Part shown: in pieces, positions 1 to 9,191 of the stretch | How positions within the stretch are numbered: position 1 is the stretch's first letter | How the letters are laid out: every line of letters begins with the position of its first letter | From: Oehlia diaphana | Taxonomy: Eukaryota > Glomeromycota > Glomeromycetes > Glomerales > Glomeraceae | Assembly (NCBI GenBank): GCA_003833135.1 | Contig: QZLH01001837.1 | Coordinates: forward strand, 1 to 21,789 | Direction: 5' to 3' | Length of the DNA: 21,789 nt | The notes under the pieces: model-generated | Seen by the model: the letters and a program-made list of their open reading frames with translations, nothing else | Told to the model about the DNA's origin: nothing | The model's database searches: none | Position numbers and translations under genes: made by a program

Positions 1-121
1 ATATCAGTGACTAATCGTTTAGATAATCGGGAATCCGATTTTTAGGCATATTTGATATGTTACATATCGGATACCCGATATGTAATAAATGTCCGATATG
101 TATCTGATTAGTCACTGATAT
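1..121. repeat. Palindromic CGATATGT-rich repeat
   Basis: The first 16 bases (atatcagtgactaatc) are the exact reverse complement of 106-121, so this 121-bp block can fold into one large hairpin. The interior repeats gatatgt and cccgatatgt several times. It looks like a small MITE or the inner part of a larger repeat whose left side lies outside the window. No target duplication can be checked because the left flank is missing. Confidence 0.7.
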
Positions 122-124
122 ATA

Positions 125-166
125 GGTACCCGATATGTATCCGATAGCATCAATTTTGACCAGTGA
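125..166 (+). repeat. 42-bp repeat, inverted copy near the right window end
   Basis: This stretch matches the reverse complement of 21669-21710 at 38 of 42 positions, and all four differences are C/T transitions. Both copies end toward the window interior with ttttgaccagtga. The simplest reading is two copies of one dispersed element in opposite orientation, each running out of the window. Terminal repeats of one giant element are possible but nothing inside supports that. Confidence 0.75.
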
Positions 167-419
167 GATAAAGTAACTGCAAAGATAACATTTAGCCTGA
201 ATGAGATCATTCATGTTTTTTACTGCATAAATGAGTCACTTAAGCTCATTGATACTAAAGGCTATTTTTTGCTCTGTGAATTTTACAGCTTGTTGTTCAC
301 TCATCTTTTACTTTATGCAGGGTTGTGTTCAATTTATTTTTCAGAATCCTTAACTTGGGTAGTGTACCTGTTGCTTTGGATACCTTATGGGATTCAATAT
401 TCAATTTAGATTTTTTCGG
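167..419. other. Spacer without recognisable gene
   Basis: No open frame with coding character, RNA gene or clear repeat was seen. The only long open frame nearby runs antisense through the CGATATGT repeat and is not credible as a gene. Confidence 0.5.
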
Positions 420-428
420 ACGAATGGT

Positions 429-596
429 AGTATCGGTCCTGCACTTTCTGGTCTTACTGGGCTGATTGGAAGCTAAGAATGGTGAGACAGATCAAAAGAG
501 TTGATTTTTTTGGATAAGTGGTATCGGTCCTGCACTTTCTGGACTTACTGGACTGATTGGAGGGGAGGGTAAGAATGGTGGGTCAGATAGGTGCAG
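429..596 (+). repeat. Two-copy tandem duplication, about 91-bp period
   Basis: The string tatcggtcctgcactttctg begins at 431 and again at 522. In both copies it is followed by a close match to gacttactggactgattgga and then by aagaatggtg(g/a)g(t/a)cagat. The copies differ by small substitutions and an indel, so this is an old duplication. The cggtcct wording recalls the ends of the composite repeat near 20860. Confidence 0.75.
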
Positions 597-687
597 GACG
601 AATGGGACGAATAATGGGGGTAAAAATAAAAGTTTTTTTTTGAAAAATTCTGTATAACTTTTAAAACATTTGTCCTATCTGACCCTT
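580..687. repeat. 12-bp inverted repeat around an A/T-rich spacer
   Basis: gggtcagatagg at 580-591 is the reverse complement of cctatctgaccc at 676-687. Looser complementarity continues beside the arms (aggac...gggac against gtcct...ttccc). This may be the ends of a very small foldback element or a decayed repeat stem. No flanking duplication was identified. Confidence 0.5.
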
Positions 688-779
688 CTGTCCTATTTCC
701 CTTTTTTCCTCTTTATTCTTCTTTTTGATGGGATAAAGAGTAGTATATATAGGTTCAGATGTAGGGACAGAAGTGGAAT

Positions 780-955
780 GGATATAGAGGGTCGGACCTG
801 AAGATCCTCCCCTTATTGATATCTGGCGAGGCTCTTTAAACCTCTTCTGGCTGTATTGCTGGGGCTACTCCCGAAGGGGGGATGTAGGTACTGCGAGGCC
901 TTGGCCAAGGTGGGTGAGGTACGAGGCTACACCCAGACCGACGACCTATAGTTCT
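780..955. other. GC-rich island of unknown nature
   Basis: This is the most GC-rich stretch in an otherwise very AT-rich window. It contains a short stem (ctactccc, loop gaa, gggggatgtag) near 866-887 and the partly repeated phrases ggtactgcgaggc and ggtacgaggct. tggccaaggtgg near 902 resembles a pol III A box and ggtacgaggct near 919 resembles a B box, but they are too close together for a normal tRNA or SINE promoter. No protein frame stands out. It could be a SINE-like or structured-RNA-derived dispersed repeat. Confidence 0.4.
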
Positions 956-1815
956 GGCATTTTTACATAAAAAAAATTAAAAGAAAATGCCGGAATCCAT
1001 AGTTCCGTTATTTTAATTAAAAAAAATTAAAAAAAAATGCCAGAATCTATAGTTCTGGTGTTTTAATTAAAAAAAATTAAAAGAAAACGCTGGAACCTTA
1101 GTTCCAGCATTTTTATTAAAAAAAAATTAAAAGAAAATGCCAGAACTTTAGTTCAGATGTTTTTATATAAAAAAAATTCAAAAGAAAATGCCAGAACCTA
1201 TAGTTCTGGCGTTTTTACATAAAAAAAATTAAAAGAAAATGCCGGAAGCCATAGTTCTGACGTTTTAATTAAAAGAAATTAAAAGAAAATGCCAGAACCT
1301 ATAGTTCCGACGTTTTAATTAAAAAAATTAAAAGAAAATGCCAGAACCTTAGTTTCAGCGTTTTTATTAAAAAAAAATTAAAGAAAATGCCAAAACCTTA
1401 GTTCTGGCATTTTTATTAAAAAAAAATTAAAAAAAAACATCGGAACCTTAATTCTGGCATTTTTATTAAAAAAAATTAAAAAAAATGCTGAAACCTTAGT
1501 TCTGGCGTTTTTATTAAAAAAAAATTAAAAGAAAACGCTGAAACCTTAGTTCTGGCATTTTTATATAAAAAAAAAATCAAAAGAAAATGCTAGAACTATA
1601 GTTCCAGCATTTTTATATAAAATAAATTAAAAGAAAATGCCAGAACCTATAATTCTGACGTTTTTATATAAAATAATTAAAAGAAAATGCTAGAACCCAT
1701 AGTTCCAGCGTTTTTATTAAAAAAAATTAAAAAATATGCCAGAAGCAATAGTTCTAGTATTTTTGTATAAAAAAACTATTAGTTCTGGTATTTTTTGTAT
1801 GTAAGAAAATGCCAA
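946..1815. repeat. Array of about 17 degenerate hairpin repeats (family A)
   Basis: Units of roughly 50 bp follow one another. Each carries a short palindrome of the type gccagaacctatagttctggc, flanked by gtttttattaaaaaaaatt and aaaagaaaa linkers. Left and right hairpin arms vary together in several units, for example tgccgga with tccgtta and cgctgga with tccagca, so the copies keep some pairing while drifting. The array begins abruptly after the GC-rich island. It is a degenerate minisatellite built from inverted repeats, not a CRISPR array, because units and linkers are both variable. Confidence 0.85.
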
Positions 1816-2045
1816 AACTGAATTGCAAAATTACGGGCTACTAACCGCAATTCAACTCTAAAATCCGCAATATTGTGAAATTTGAAAATCATTTGTGGAC
1901 CCATTCTTATTGATGGCCAATCAAATTTTTTTTGATTGATTGTTATTACATACACTACTTGTATCTTTAATTTGACACAAGAAGCATACATTTTGCTTAA
2001 TACAAGTCGATGGTAAGCTGATGGTGAACTGAAATTAAGCCTTCC
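1816..2045. other. Spacer between hairpin arrays
   Basis: It holds a short imperfect inverted pair (gaattgcaaaattacgg and ccgcaattcaac) near 1828-1856, but no gene. The 70-codon antisense open frame here has no coding character. Confidence 0.4.
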
Positions 2046-2059
2046 ATCCCTAATTGCAA

Positions 2060-2690
2060 GTAAAAAACGTTTTGCAACATTTTTTATTAAAATAATTAAA
2101 AAAACTGTTGCAAACCAGTTTTTTTTTTTTAAATTAATAATAAAAAATGTTTTGCAACGTTTTTTATTAAAATAATTAAAAAATCAGTACAAAATGGTTT
2201 TTTTACTTTATATTACAAGTAAAAATGTTTTGCAACGTTTTTTATTAAAATAATTAAAAAACTATTGTGAAATAGTTTTTTTCTTTTAAATTAAAAATAA
2301 AAAATGTTTCACAACATTTTTTATTAAAATTTGCTTTATATTGCAAATAAAAAATATTCTGCAACGTTTTTTATTAAAATTGTTAAAAAAATATTGCAAA
2401 ATATTTTTTTTGATAAATTAAAAATAAAAAATGTTGCGAAATATTTTTTTTGATAAATTAAAATAAAAAATATTTCACAACGTTTTTATTAAAACAACCA
2501 AAAAACTGTTGTGAAATAGTTTTTTTCTTTTAAATTAAAAATAAAAAACGTTTTGCAACATTTTTTATTGAAATAGTTAAAAAAACTATTGTGAAATGGT
2601 TTTTTTACTTTATATTGCAAATAAAAATGTTTTGCAACATTTTTTATTTAAAATTGTTAAAAAAATGTTGCAAAATGTTTTTATTCAAAT
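2060..2690 (+). repeat. Array of about 8 degenerate hairpin repeats (family B)
   Basis: Units of about 80 bp share ttttgcaacgttttttatt, then aaaataattaaaaaa, then a second half with ttgcaaa or ttgtgaaat and a T-run. The arms aaaaacgtt...aacgttttt can pair within a unit. The same family appears in reverse orientation at 19897-20090 and 20601-20725 (aattattttaataaaaaacgttgc). The family is therefore dispersed and is found in two composite repeats of this window. Confidence 0.85.
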
Positions 2691-2872
2691 CAGATCAGAT
2701 AAATCTAAATTGAATTCTGAATCAAATCAAGTCTATTTCAAATTCAAATTGGATCAGATCCAATTTTTTTTTTATCTGAATTTGCTGAATCGAATCAAAT
2801 CCATTTATTTTTGATCTGAATTCAGATCAGATCAGATTTATCTCAAATCTGATCTGATTTGATCCATTCAGA
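2690..2872. repeat. Degenerate gatcaga/aaatc repeat
   Basis: The stretch is built from variants of gatcagat, aatctgat and gaatc on both strands, with local palindromes such as ggatcagatcc and ctgaattcagatcag. It directly follows hairpin family B. A comparable gatcagtctgatcc sequence borders the other family B array near 19822, so the two composites may share an architecture. Confidence 0.6.
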
Positions 2873-3415
2873 ATACTACCAGCTGGCAAAGTATATGAAG
2901 TTTCTTTATTTCATGAAGAAAGGCTTGCTAAAGTCATCTTTAGTGTAGGTTTAGTAATACATTGCCTTAATTGAATGTGACTACGTAGTTTATAATTTCT
3001 TATTTCATTTAATTATATATAATAATATATATATCTTTTATATTTTATACTACATATATTGTAAATTTAAATAGTAAAATGAATTGTAATTAAAGTATAT
3101 TTCGTTTAAATAATAAATTTTATTTTACAATTAATTTATAACGCGTTTATTTATGCATTTTTTAACTAAATTAACTTTATTAAATGCAGTTTTCTACTGC
3201 CGTTTACTATTGTTATTTTACTGTATGTGTTGCTTTACGCTTAATTTTATGTTGTTTTACACATTTTTTAATAGCACCAGTTGATAAAGGGTTTATTGCT
3301 CAACACTAAAAAGTGTTAAACAACACATGGTATTTGTTAACGCATTAAATGCCTGCTCAAAACTTTCTAATGTAGGGCTTGACAGATAGGAAAAATCTCA
3401 CACCTACTCAAAAAA
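2873..3415. other. AT-rich spacer with small palindromes
   Basis: No gene is apparent. aacactaaaaagtgtt around 3302-3317 is a perfect small palindrome. The related phrases tgttgctttacgc and tgttgttttacac near 3228-3262 form a short direct repeat, and tgttaaacaacaca near 3315 is a partial inverted version of it. Confidence 0.45.
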
Positions 3416-3987
3416 ATGAAAACCCTATGTTTAATCTAATATTTGACTTTTCCAACTCCAACTACAGAAAAATACTTTTCAGCTTTCCTTCTTTCAGAGA
3501 AGAATGTTTACACCGCTATAAGCTTTACAAAATACAGTAATGATAGATTTTTAACCCAGAAAACATACCTAGGAAAAAGAAAATTTCTTTATACCAAGTT
3601 TTTCAGAGACACTTAGAACTTTGGATAAAGGACTTATTCATTAATAATTTTGATCAGCCAACCTTTGAATTCTTGGCGTTTGCATGGTCACATATTCAAC
3701 ATACTAACATACCTTTTTGGAATGCATGCAATGTGTATTTCAATAATAACAAACTTGACATTACACCAATTAACGCTTATACTATACTAATTAAATCCAT
3801 GTAGGGATTAACCTTTATGATAATAAGAATCTTTCAGAATTTTGTATTGACACTCACGTGATAAATAATACCACTAAAATCAGAAGGAGCGATTGCATTT
3901 CTTAAGGCGTTGGTCACTAAAACTTATGCTACACCTATTGAACTTAATGTTCAACTATACAGATGCTGTAGAATTATTATTAATTAA
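3416..3987 (+). pseudogene. Decayed coding segment of unknown family
   Basis: No family was recognised. Reading in frame from an ATG at 3416 gives an early stop at 3437 and then an open stretch to 3614. A different frame is open from 3547 to the stop at 3802 without an ATG and has protein-like composition, with phrases such as FEFLAFAWSHIQHTN and IPFWNACNVYF. After stops near 3859 the same frame is open again to 3985 (AIAFLKALVTKTYATPIEL). One frameshift near 3600 would join the first two parts. The aromatic-rich, low-repeat composition argues for former coding sequence, possibly from a retroelement, but no catalytic motif was found. Confidence 0.35.
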
Positions 3988-4990
3988 ATACTTGCAGACT
4001 TAATTATACATGCAGCATTTTTCCCTAACTCTCTGAAAGGAGGACTATTATACCCCCTTTTTGCTAGACTAAATTTAGACATATTTTCTTTATATGTAAT
4101 CAATTATTTTTTTTTTATTTTTTTTTTTACTTTTTTATTCCTCTAAGCCAATTTCCCTAGTATAAGGTATTAAAAAAGCTTCGGTTGGACCTCCACAGTT
4201 TCTAAAATTTTCACCAGGATGGTGCTGTCTTCAAGTGGTCTGATTATAGCATAATTTTAAATAGCGTTAGACTTTTGTTTCATTAGTTCTTATCTATTTT
4301 TCTATAATCTTGTTTATATGGATTTAAAAATAAAAATAAAAATAAAATCTAATAAATATAGACCTTATTATTTAACTTTAAGGTTACTTTATTTTTAACT
4401 TTAGCCAAAATTATAATTTTAGATAGAATTAAATAGTAAATTCAAGTAGATTTTAAATTAAAGATAAATATGTTAAAGTTTAAATAATCTGCTAAATTTT
4501 TAAATTCAGATTATTATTTAAATTTAACTAAGGTAATTTAAATAGAATCCAAATGGCTTTTTAAATTATAGAATCAATTATTATTATGCAATTTTTTAGT
4601 ATCCAGTAGTTTAATTTTAAAATTAACCTTTTTTTTATTTATAGCTTTCATTGAATTCTATAATTTAAAAAAAGTTTATTATCTGAAATTTTTGATAAAA
4701 TTTAATTAAAAATAGTGATTATTAAATTATATATCATATGAAATTATAGTAAAAATTATCAGATTGAAATGAATTTGTAAAGCTATTACTATAAGTTTAA
4801 AATAAAAACTATTTAAAATAGTAATATTTACAATAACATAAATTTTACAGAATTTTATATTTAACTAACTACCATTTTATATCTTTATATTTCCTGAAAA
4901 AACTAAATATTAAATTAAAAAACCATTCAATATATTTTATTTTGCCCATTTGTTCTTTTTAATTCTTTTATATTCCTATTTCAATTTTTT
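3988..4990. other. AT-rich spacer, no gene seen
   Basis: This contains a long interrupted T-run near 4097-4140, taaaaataaaaataaaa-type sequence near 4324, and otherwise unstructured AT-rich DNA. On the minus strand AATAAA at 4941-4936 is a possible polyadenylation signal for the membrane protein gene whose stop is at 5002-5004. Confidence 0.4.
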
Positions 4991-5001
4991 CATTTTTTAA
5001 C

Positions 5002-6133
5002 CTATATTTCTTTTTGTTCAGCTTGTTCTCTAATTTCTTTTGTTAATTTTTCTATTTCTTCTGCTAGAATTTTTATTTGCTTTTTTTTACCTTTACTCTT
5101 TTTTTCACTAGTATTCAGATAAATAGAAATTAATGTATTGATTTTATCAGGTTTTTCATTAAAATGGTTAACTAATCTAGTAAAAGATAAAGTACAAATT
5201 CCAAAAGCTATTTTTGTAGTAATAGGGCTGGTGCTAATTAAATATCCAGATACAATAGCTGGATAAACAATTAATAATATTATATTAAGTCGTCATTAAT
5301 AAATATTTTTTTTTTTTTTTTAAAAAAAAAAAGAAAATTTATTTTTTCAATCTTTCTTACCTTAAAGGAATAACAAACAAGAATAGAATATGTTTAAAAA
5401 AATTAGAAATTGTAATAAAACAATTGACAGTATTTTTATATTTTTTTACATAATGTCTCAAAGTATTATTGCGATATTTGCATAAAAATATGATATCAAC
5501 TGCATGTAAAGTATTGACTACAATTCCATAAATGTATATTATCCTATTTGCTAGCCTCAGACTGTTGCATTTGTTAACTCCAAAGTTTTTAATGCAATAA
5601 TTACTCATGTGACTATAAACCTTGTTAGCATTATTAGTGAGATCACCATGGATAAAGGCATCATATCCAGTATATGATAAAATAGTAAGCACTATAATGA
5701 AGTAGCAAGCTAACATTTCACCTTTTAAAAATATTTTTATATATTTTATAGCTTTTTTAAATAACTTTTTTATGCTCATTTTGAAATTTCCTCTCCCTTC
5801 ATTTTTGTTGTTTTCATTTTCTTTTTCATTTTTGTATTGAAACCATAAGAAAAGGGTGTAAAAAATTATTAACTTAATTGCTACACTGGTGTAAGTTGTA
5901 ATAACTCTTTTTTTGTAATCACTGCTATAGTATTGATACCATTCAATTGCTGTAATTAAAGGATATACAACAATAGATGCAAATATAACGAAATCATCAA
6001 ATATATTTATCACAGATAATGTCTTTCTTTTACTATCTTCAAAACCATTAAACAAACCAACTATCAATACTGGAAGTAATCCAGTAAGAATTGAATTAAT
6101 TGTTTCTTCAGTTGGATTATAAGTTGATGTCAT
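5002..6133 (-). CDS. Predicted multi-pass membrane protein, two exons
   Basis: No known family was recognised. Exon 1 is 6133-5361 and exon 2 is 5233-5002, giving about 334 residues. The apparent exon 1 stop (TAA, 5359-5357) lies inside a consensus donor, AG|GTAAGA. The frame that resumes downstream stays open to TAG at 5004-5002. Hydrophobic segments lie near residues 15-30, 47-65, 84-98, 141-156, 198-218 and 246-257, with another from exon 2 (ITTKIAFGICTLSFTRLV). A lysine/asparagine-rich loop lies near 104-125, and the charged tail (EEIEKLTKEIREQAEQ) could form a coiled coil. The ATG at 6133 is chosen over an upstream in-frame GTG. The acceptor is uncertain: ttaattag at 5234 keeps the frame, while the better-looking tatccag at 5259 gives an early stop. 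An in-frame hydrophobic stretch also lies just upstream of the chosen acceptor. Confidence 0.6.
5234..5360 (-). other. Predicted intron of the membrane protein gene
   Basis: The donor GTAAGA at 5360 is a strong fungal match. The 127-bp interval is T/A-rich with a long A/T homopolymer and ends at ttaattag. This acceptor was chosen only because it keeps the reading frame. With tatccag at 5259 the intron would be 102 bp and the protein would end within ten codons. Confidence 0.45.
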
Positions 6134-6238
6134 TTTGTAAATAATCACGAATTGAGATAGTTTAAATAAAAAAATTTTTTTAATTTTTTTTTTTCTTTTT
6201 TGTTTGGAATTTGTTGTTTACATGAAATTAAATTTCCA

Positions 6239-6252
6239 TTTATATAATAAAA
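6239..6252 (-). promoter_or_regulatory. TATA-like box upstream of the membrane protein gene
   Basis: On the minus strand ttattatataaatg lies about 105 bases upstream of the ATG at 6133, which is a reasonable place for a core promoter. AT-rich DNA gives such matches by chance, so this is a weak call. Confidence 0.3.
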
Positions 6253-6580
6253 TGCATCAAGCAAAGCCAGTGTGATAAAGTGACAAGCCATTTTCTTTGT
6301 TTAAAAAATAAAATAGTTTGCGCCACTAATTTTTTGCGGGTTTGCCACATGATAAATGGATCGACATAAATTTGCCTTTTGCAAAATTACAATGGAAATA
6401 ATGGAAATTTAAAGTTTTTCTTAAATTATATTTCTTATTTTTTGTTTTTAAAAATTTAATGAGTTACGAAATTTCAGTAATATTATACTATATTTACTGT
6501 ATATAATATATAACATAATTCTTTACTTGATGTAATCATTAAAGCTACTAACATATATTCGAGTTGTTGATTCAAATTGC

Positions 6581-6961
6581 TCATGCTTTGATATGGCGCA
6601 GTGTATAAAAACGTGGCAAAAAATACTCTAACATTTCTTTTAGCTTCCTCTCGTTAATAAAACAAGATGATTGTGACTCAAAATAATTATTGACAACAAA
6701 ATCTCTCATTTTCACATTAATTTTAAAGTAGCTCAGCTCTTCAATTGTAAATTTAATAAGGCGCAAAACGTGGCAAAAATACTTCCTTTCTTCGCCTTCA
6801 TTGGTAATAATATGAAAAAATGTAATCAAATACGTGTTACTATGGAAAAATTTTCTTATAAACACTTTGATAATGAGGAGAGAAAATTTCTTATTGTTAC
6901 AAAAACAAATTAACAAACAATGAAATAAGAATTTTATATAACTTACTGAACACAAAATCAA
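6581..6961 (-). pseudogene. Hypothetical open frame or remnant, 126 codons
   Basis: The frame opens only with a TTG and has no credible ATG. The upstream third is hydrophobic and low in complexity. The last 70 codons look more protein-like (KYFCHVLRLIKFTIEEL, MRDFVVNNYFE, KLKEMLEYFLPRFYTL). The phrases gtatttttgccacgttttgcg and gtattttttgccacgttttta occur about 160 bp apart on this strand, so part of the frame is a diverged internal duplication at DNA level. It may be a 3' exon or a gene remnant. No family was recognised. Confidence 0.25.
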
Positions 6962-6992
6962 TCATGTAATTAAATACTTATTGCTTTAGTGG

Positions 6993-7140
6993 GTAAATAA
7001 TTATCAACGAATTCTTTTAATAATAATTCACATGACGCAGACGCAGAAGCATTGAAAGCCTGGCAAAGAAAAAAGATCGCAGAAAATAGATATTAGCTAG
7101 CCAAGTAACTACACATTAAAAAGTTGATAATTACATCAGA
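6993..7140 (+). pseudogene. Short coding remnant with two in-frame stops
   Basis: From about 6993 the plus strand reads LSTNSFNNNSHDADAEAL and then KAWQRKKIAENRY, up to TAG near 7094. It continues through one more stop (LAK, TAA, LHIKK). Both stops are one C-to-T change away from glutamine codons. The opposite strand is also open here and has a possible intron acceptor (tttctttgccag), so the coding strand is not certain. No family was recognised. Confidence 0.3.
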
Positions 7141-7247
7141 GCTTATGAAGAAAACGCCTTGATTTAATTGTTATCATTATGCGGGCATAATTTAAAATTA
7201 ATTTTATTGGCTATTAATTGTTGTTGTACCGAAGAATTAATAAATAT

Positions 7248-7571
7248 CTCGTGAATGCAATCTGAGTAACGATAAAATCGTATGAATCACTTTTTCGCTT
7301 GCCGATAAACTAATTTTATAAACTTTTTTTTTACTATGGTTATATAGCTTATATCATTATATAATATTTTGTGTCACCAATTAAGAGTTTCATATAAGGA
7401 GTATTTTATCCTCGTGAATGCAATCTGAGTCACTTTTTCGCTTGCCGATAAACCACTTTTTTTTTTTTTTACTATGTTTATGTAGCTTATATCATTATTT
7501 CATATTTTGTGTCACCAATTAAGAGAGTTTATAAGGAGTATTTTATAGAGTTTTTAAGGAGTATTTTATAG
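7248..7571 (+). repeat. Direct duplication of about 163 bp plus a partial third copy
   Basis: ctcgtgaatgcaatctgagt starts at 7248 and 7411. Both copies continue through tcactttttcgcttgccgat, a T-run, tatagcttatatcatta-like sequence, gtgtcaccaattaagag and ataaggagtattttat. The first copy carries 19 extra bases (aacgataaaatcgtatgaa) absent from the second. The tail agttt-taaggagtattttatag is repeated once more at about 7548-7571. The block sits 150 bp upstream of the retropepsin-like gene and could contain its promoter. Confidence 0.85.
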
Positions 7572-7720
7572 AATTAATCAGAATCGTCAAAAGTTACTCA
7601 TTTTGACATTCATATAATTTGTATTTCTAAACATGTTAAAAAATATCATTCATAGAAAGGATAAAAAGACTGGTATGTAATTCCCTGATTATGTTTACAT
7701 ATCAACTTGACCTATCATAA

Positions 7721-9191
7721 ATGACTAACTTATCTGGAACTAAAGATGCGAACATTTATAATGAAATTGCTCGTCTCAACCTTGCCCAAAGACCAAAAAT
7801 CAACTTATTTTCATATTTTACTGTAAATGAGAAATCTAAGACTAGCGCTGAGACTGCTCTTTCCTTCTGTGAAAATGATGAAGAAAAACTTGCATACCTT
7901 AATAACATCTTAAGTTGTACGTTTCTCATTTCTAATCATGTTTTTTGTTCTTTTATATATTCTAATGGTATTATCGTGCTAACTTAACAACGTAGTAATT
8001 GAGAGTTCTGTTCACTCTACAGTCAATGGTATGTAATTTTTAGTGATATAGTAATATTTTTTTAATGAAATACCAAGTATGCTGATATTACTAACCTTCT
8101 TACAGGTGATGAAATGTCTAGACCTAGTACTGAGGCTGAGGAGATGAAGTTTAATGATGCAGTTCTTGAAAAATTTGTTCAGAAACTGAACCTCAAGCAA
8201 CTGGAAAAATTTGAGCTATTAAAAGACAAAGATATAAAGAAATTCTATGGTACATAATAAATCTGTTTCAGTTTGATTTATATATATAAATTATATGTAT
8301 CTTTATTATCACTTTACAGATTTTATTGGGCCCGATTTTACTTGGCCTTCTACAAGTGATGTCAATGAGCGCCGTGCCATATACGACTATATCACCGATC
8401 CCCGTTTTCAAGGTCAAGGGGAAGAAATTGCAATCAACAGGCTTGCGTACCGTCGCCTTATTGAGACTGGAAGTCTAGATTCATCTAAAGGAAAGTATGT
8501 TCATATTGAACATGGAAAATTAGTAGGTTATGGGTCCGAGTTATCAGAAGAAGAATATATGGAGTTAATAAAAAAAAATCCTGGTATGTTATACTCTCTG
8601 ATTGAGCAAAAGGTGATTAGAGTAAGATTCTCCTCCACTGCAAATTTGAAAGAATGGCAGGTATGTGTTTTTTTTACATGTTAATATTATATTAGGGATT
8701 GTTGGGAACTTTTTTTGCCATCATATCAGGTAAATATGCGAATTCGGAAGAAAGTTGATCGTAATGACGTTGCGATAATTAAGAATGTTGAACGTGATGA
8801 CGAGAATAATCTAGATTTTCGTCTCATAATGGATTCGGGGGCAGAGGTAACCATTATACCATTTTTTGTAAGAAACAAGATGAAATACGATTATGGTTGG
8901 GATACAATCCCAATCAGATTTGGTGGTTATGGTTCGAATTTGGATGTTTTCCAGGTTTCAGTTGCTTGGGAAGTTTCATTAGGCGATGGGATTAACTGAA
9001 CGGAATGGATAGAAACTAGAGAATTATATTGCTGGCAAAATAAAATTCCCGATAATACCGTCAATTGTGGTTTAGTAGGATATGATATATTAAATGCTTT
9101 ATACCATATTAAAATTCCAGGGAGACCGTATGTCTTTGTAACGCATAGTAATGATATGAACCAGTTGCAACAAATTTATAACAACAATTGA
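7721..9191 (+). CDS. Retropepsin-like aspartic protease gene, four exons, in-frame TGA
   Basis: Predicted exons are 7721-7916, 8106-8249, 8320-8660 and 8730-9191. Introns use GTACGT, GTACAT and GTATGT donors with tacag, tacag and atcag acceptors, and all phases match. Exon 3 ends with a segment (residues about 167-212, KGKYVHIEHGKLVGYGSELS) that resembles DUF5678-type domains. Exon 4 carries the catalytic motif DSGAEVTIIP (Asp at about 262), a glycine-rich flap-like stretch (FGGYGSN), and the second hydrophobic-Gly motif GLVGYDIL at 341-348. This is the single-lobe, dimer-forming retropepsin pattern. TGA at 8997-8999 interrupts the frame between the two motifs, after 316 residues; beyond it the frame continues to TGA at 9189. 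The stop is one base from TGG (Trp). No reverse transcriptase or integrase lies nearby and the introns argue against a recent retrotransposon, so this is a host-type gene, probably recently inactivated. Confidence 0.75.

Noticed and set aside
11..214. Minus-strand open frame of 67 codons
   Set aside because: It lies across the CGATATGT palindromic repeat and its repeated YISG/ICNI-type wording comes from the repeat.
900..930. tRNA or SINE promoter with A and B boxes
   Set aside because: The A-box-like and B-box-like words are only a few bases apart and no cloverleaf can be drawn.
946..1815. CRISPR-like array
   Set aside because: Units are degenerate palindromes with A-rich linkers of similar sequence. 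There are no constant repeats with unique spacers, no cas genes, and the host is eukaryotic.
1779..1991. Minus-strand open frame of 70 codons
   Set aside because: It starts within the hairpin array boundary and has no coding character or neighbouring exons.
2596..2814. Plus-strand open frame of 72 codons
   Set aside because: It is made of hairpin family B and gatcaga repeat sequence.
8715..8999. Separate small gene starting at a TTG within 8715-8999
   Set aside because: This is exon 4 of the retropepsin-like gene. The apparent start lies in the preceding intron just before the atcag acceptor.
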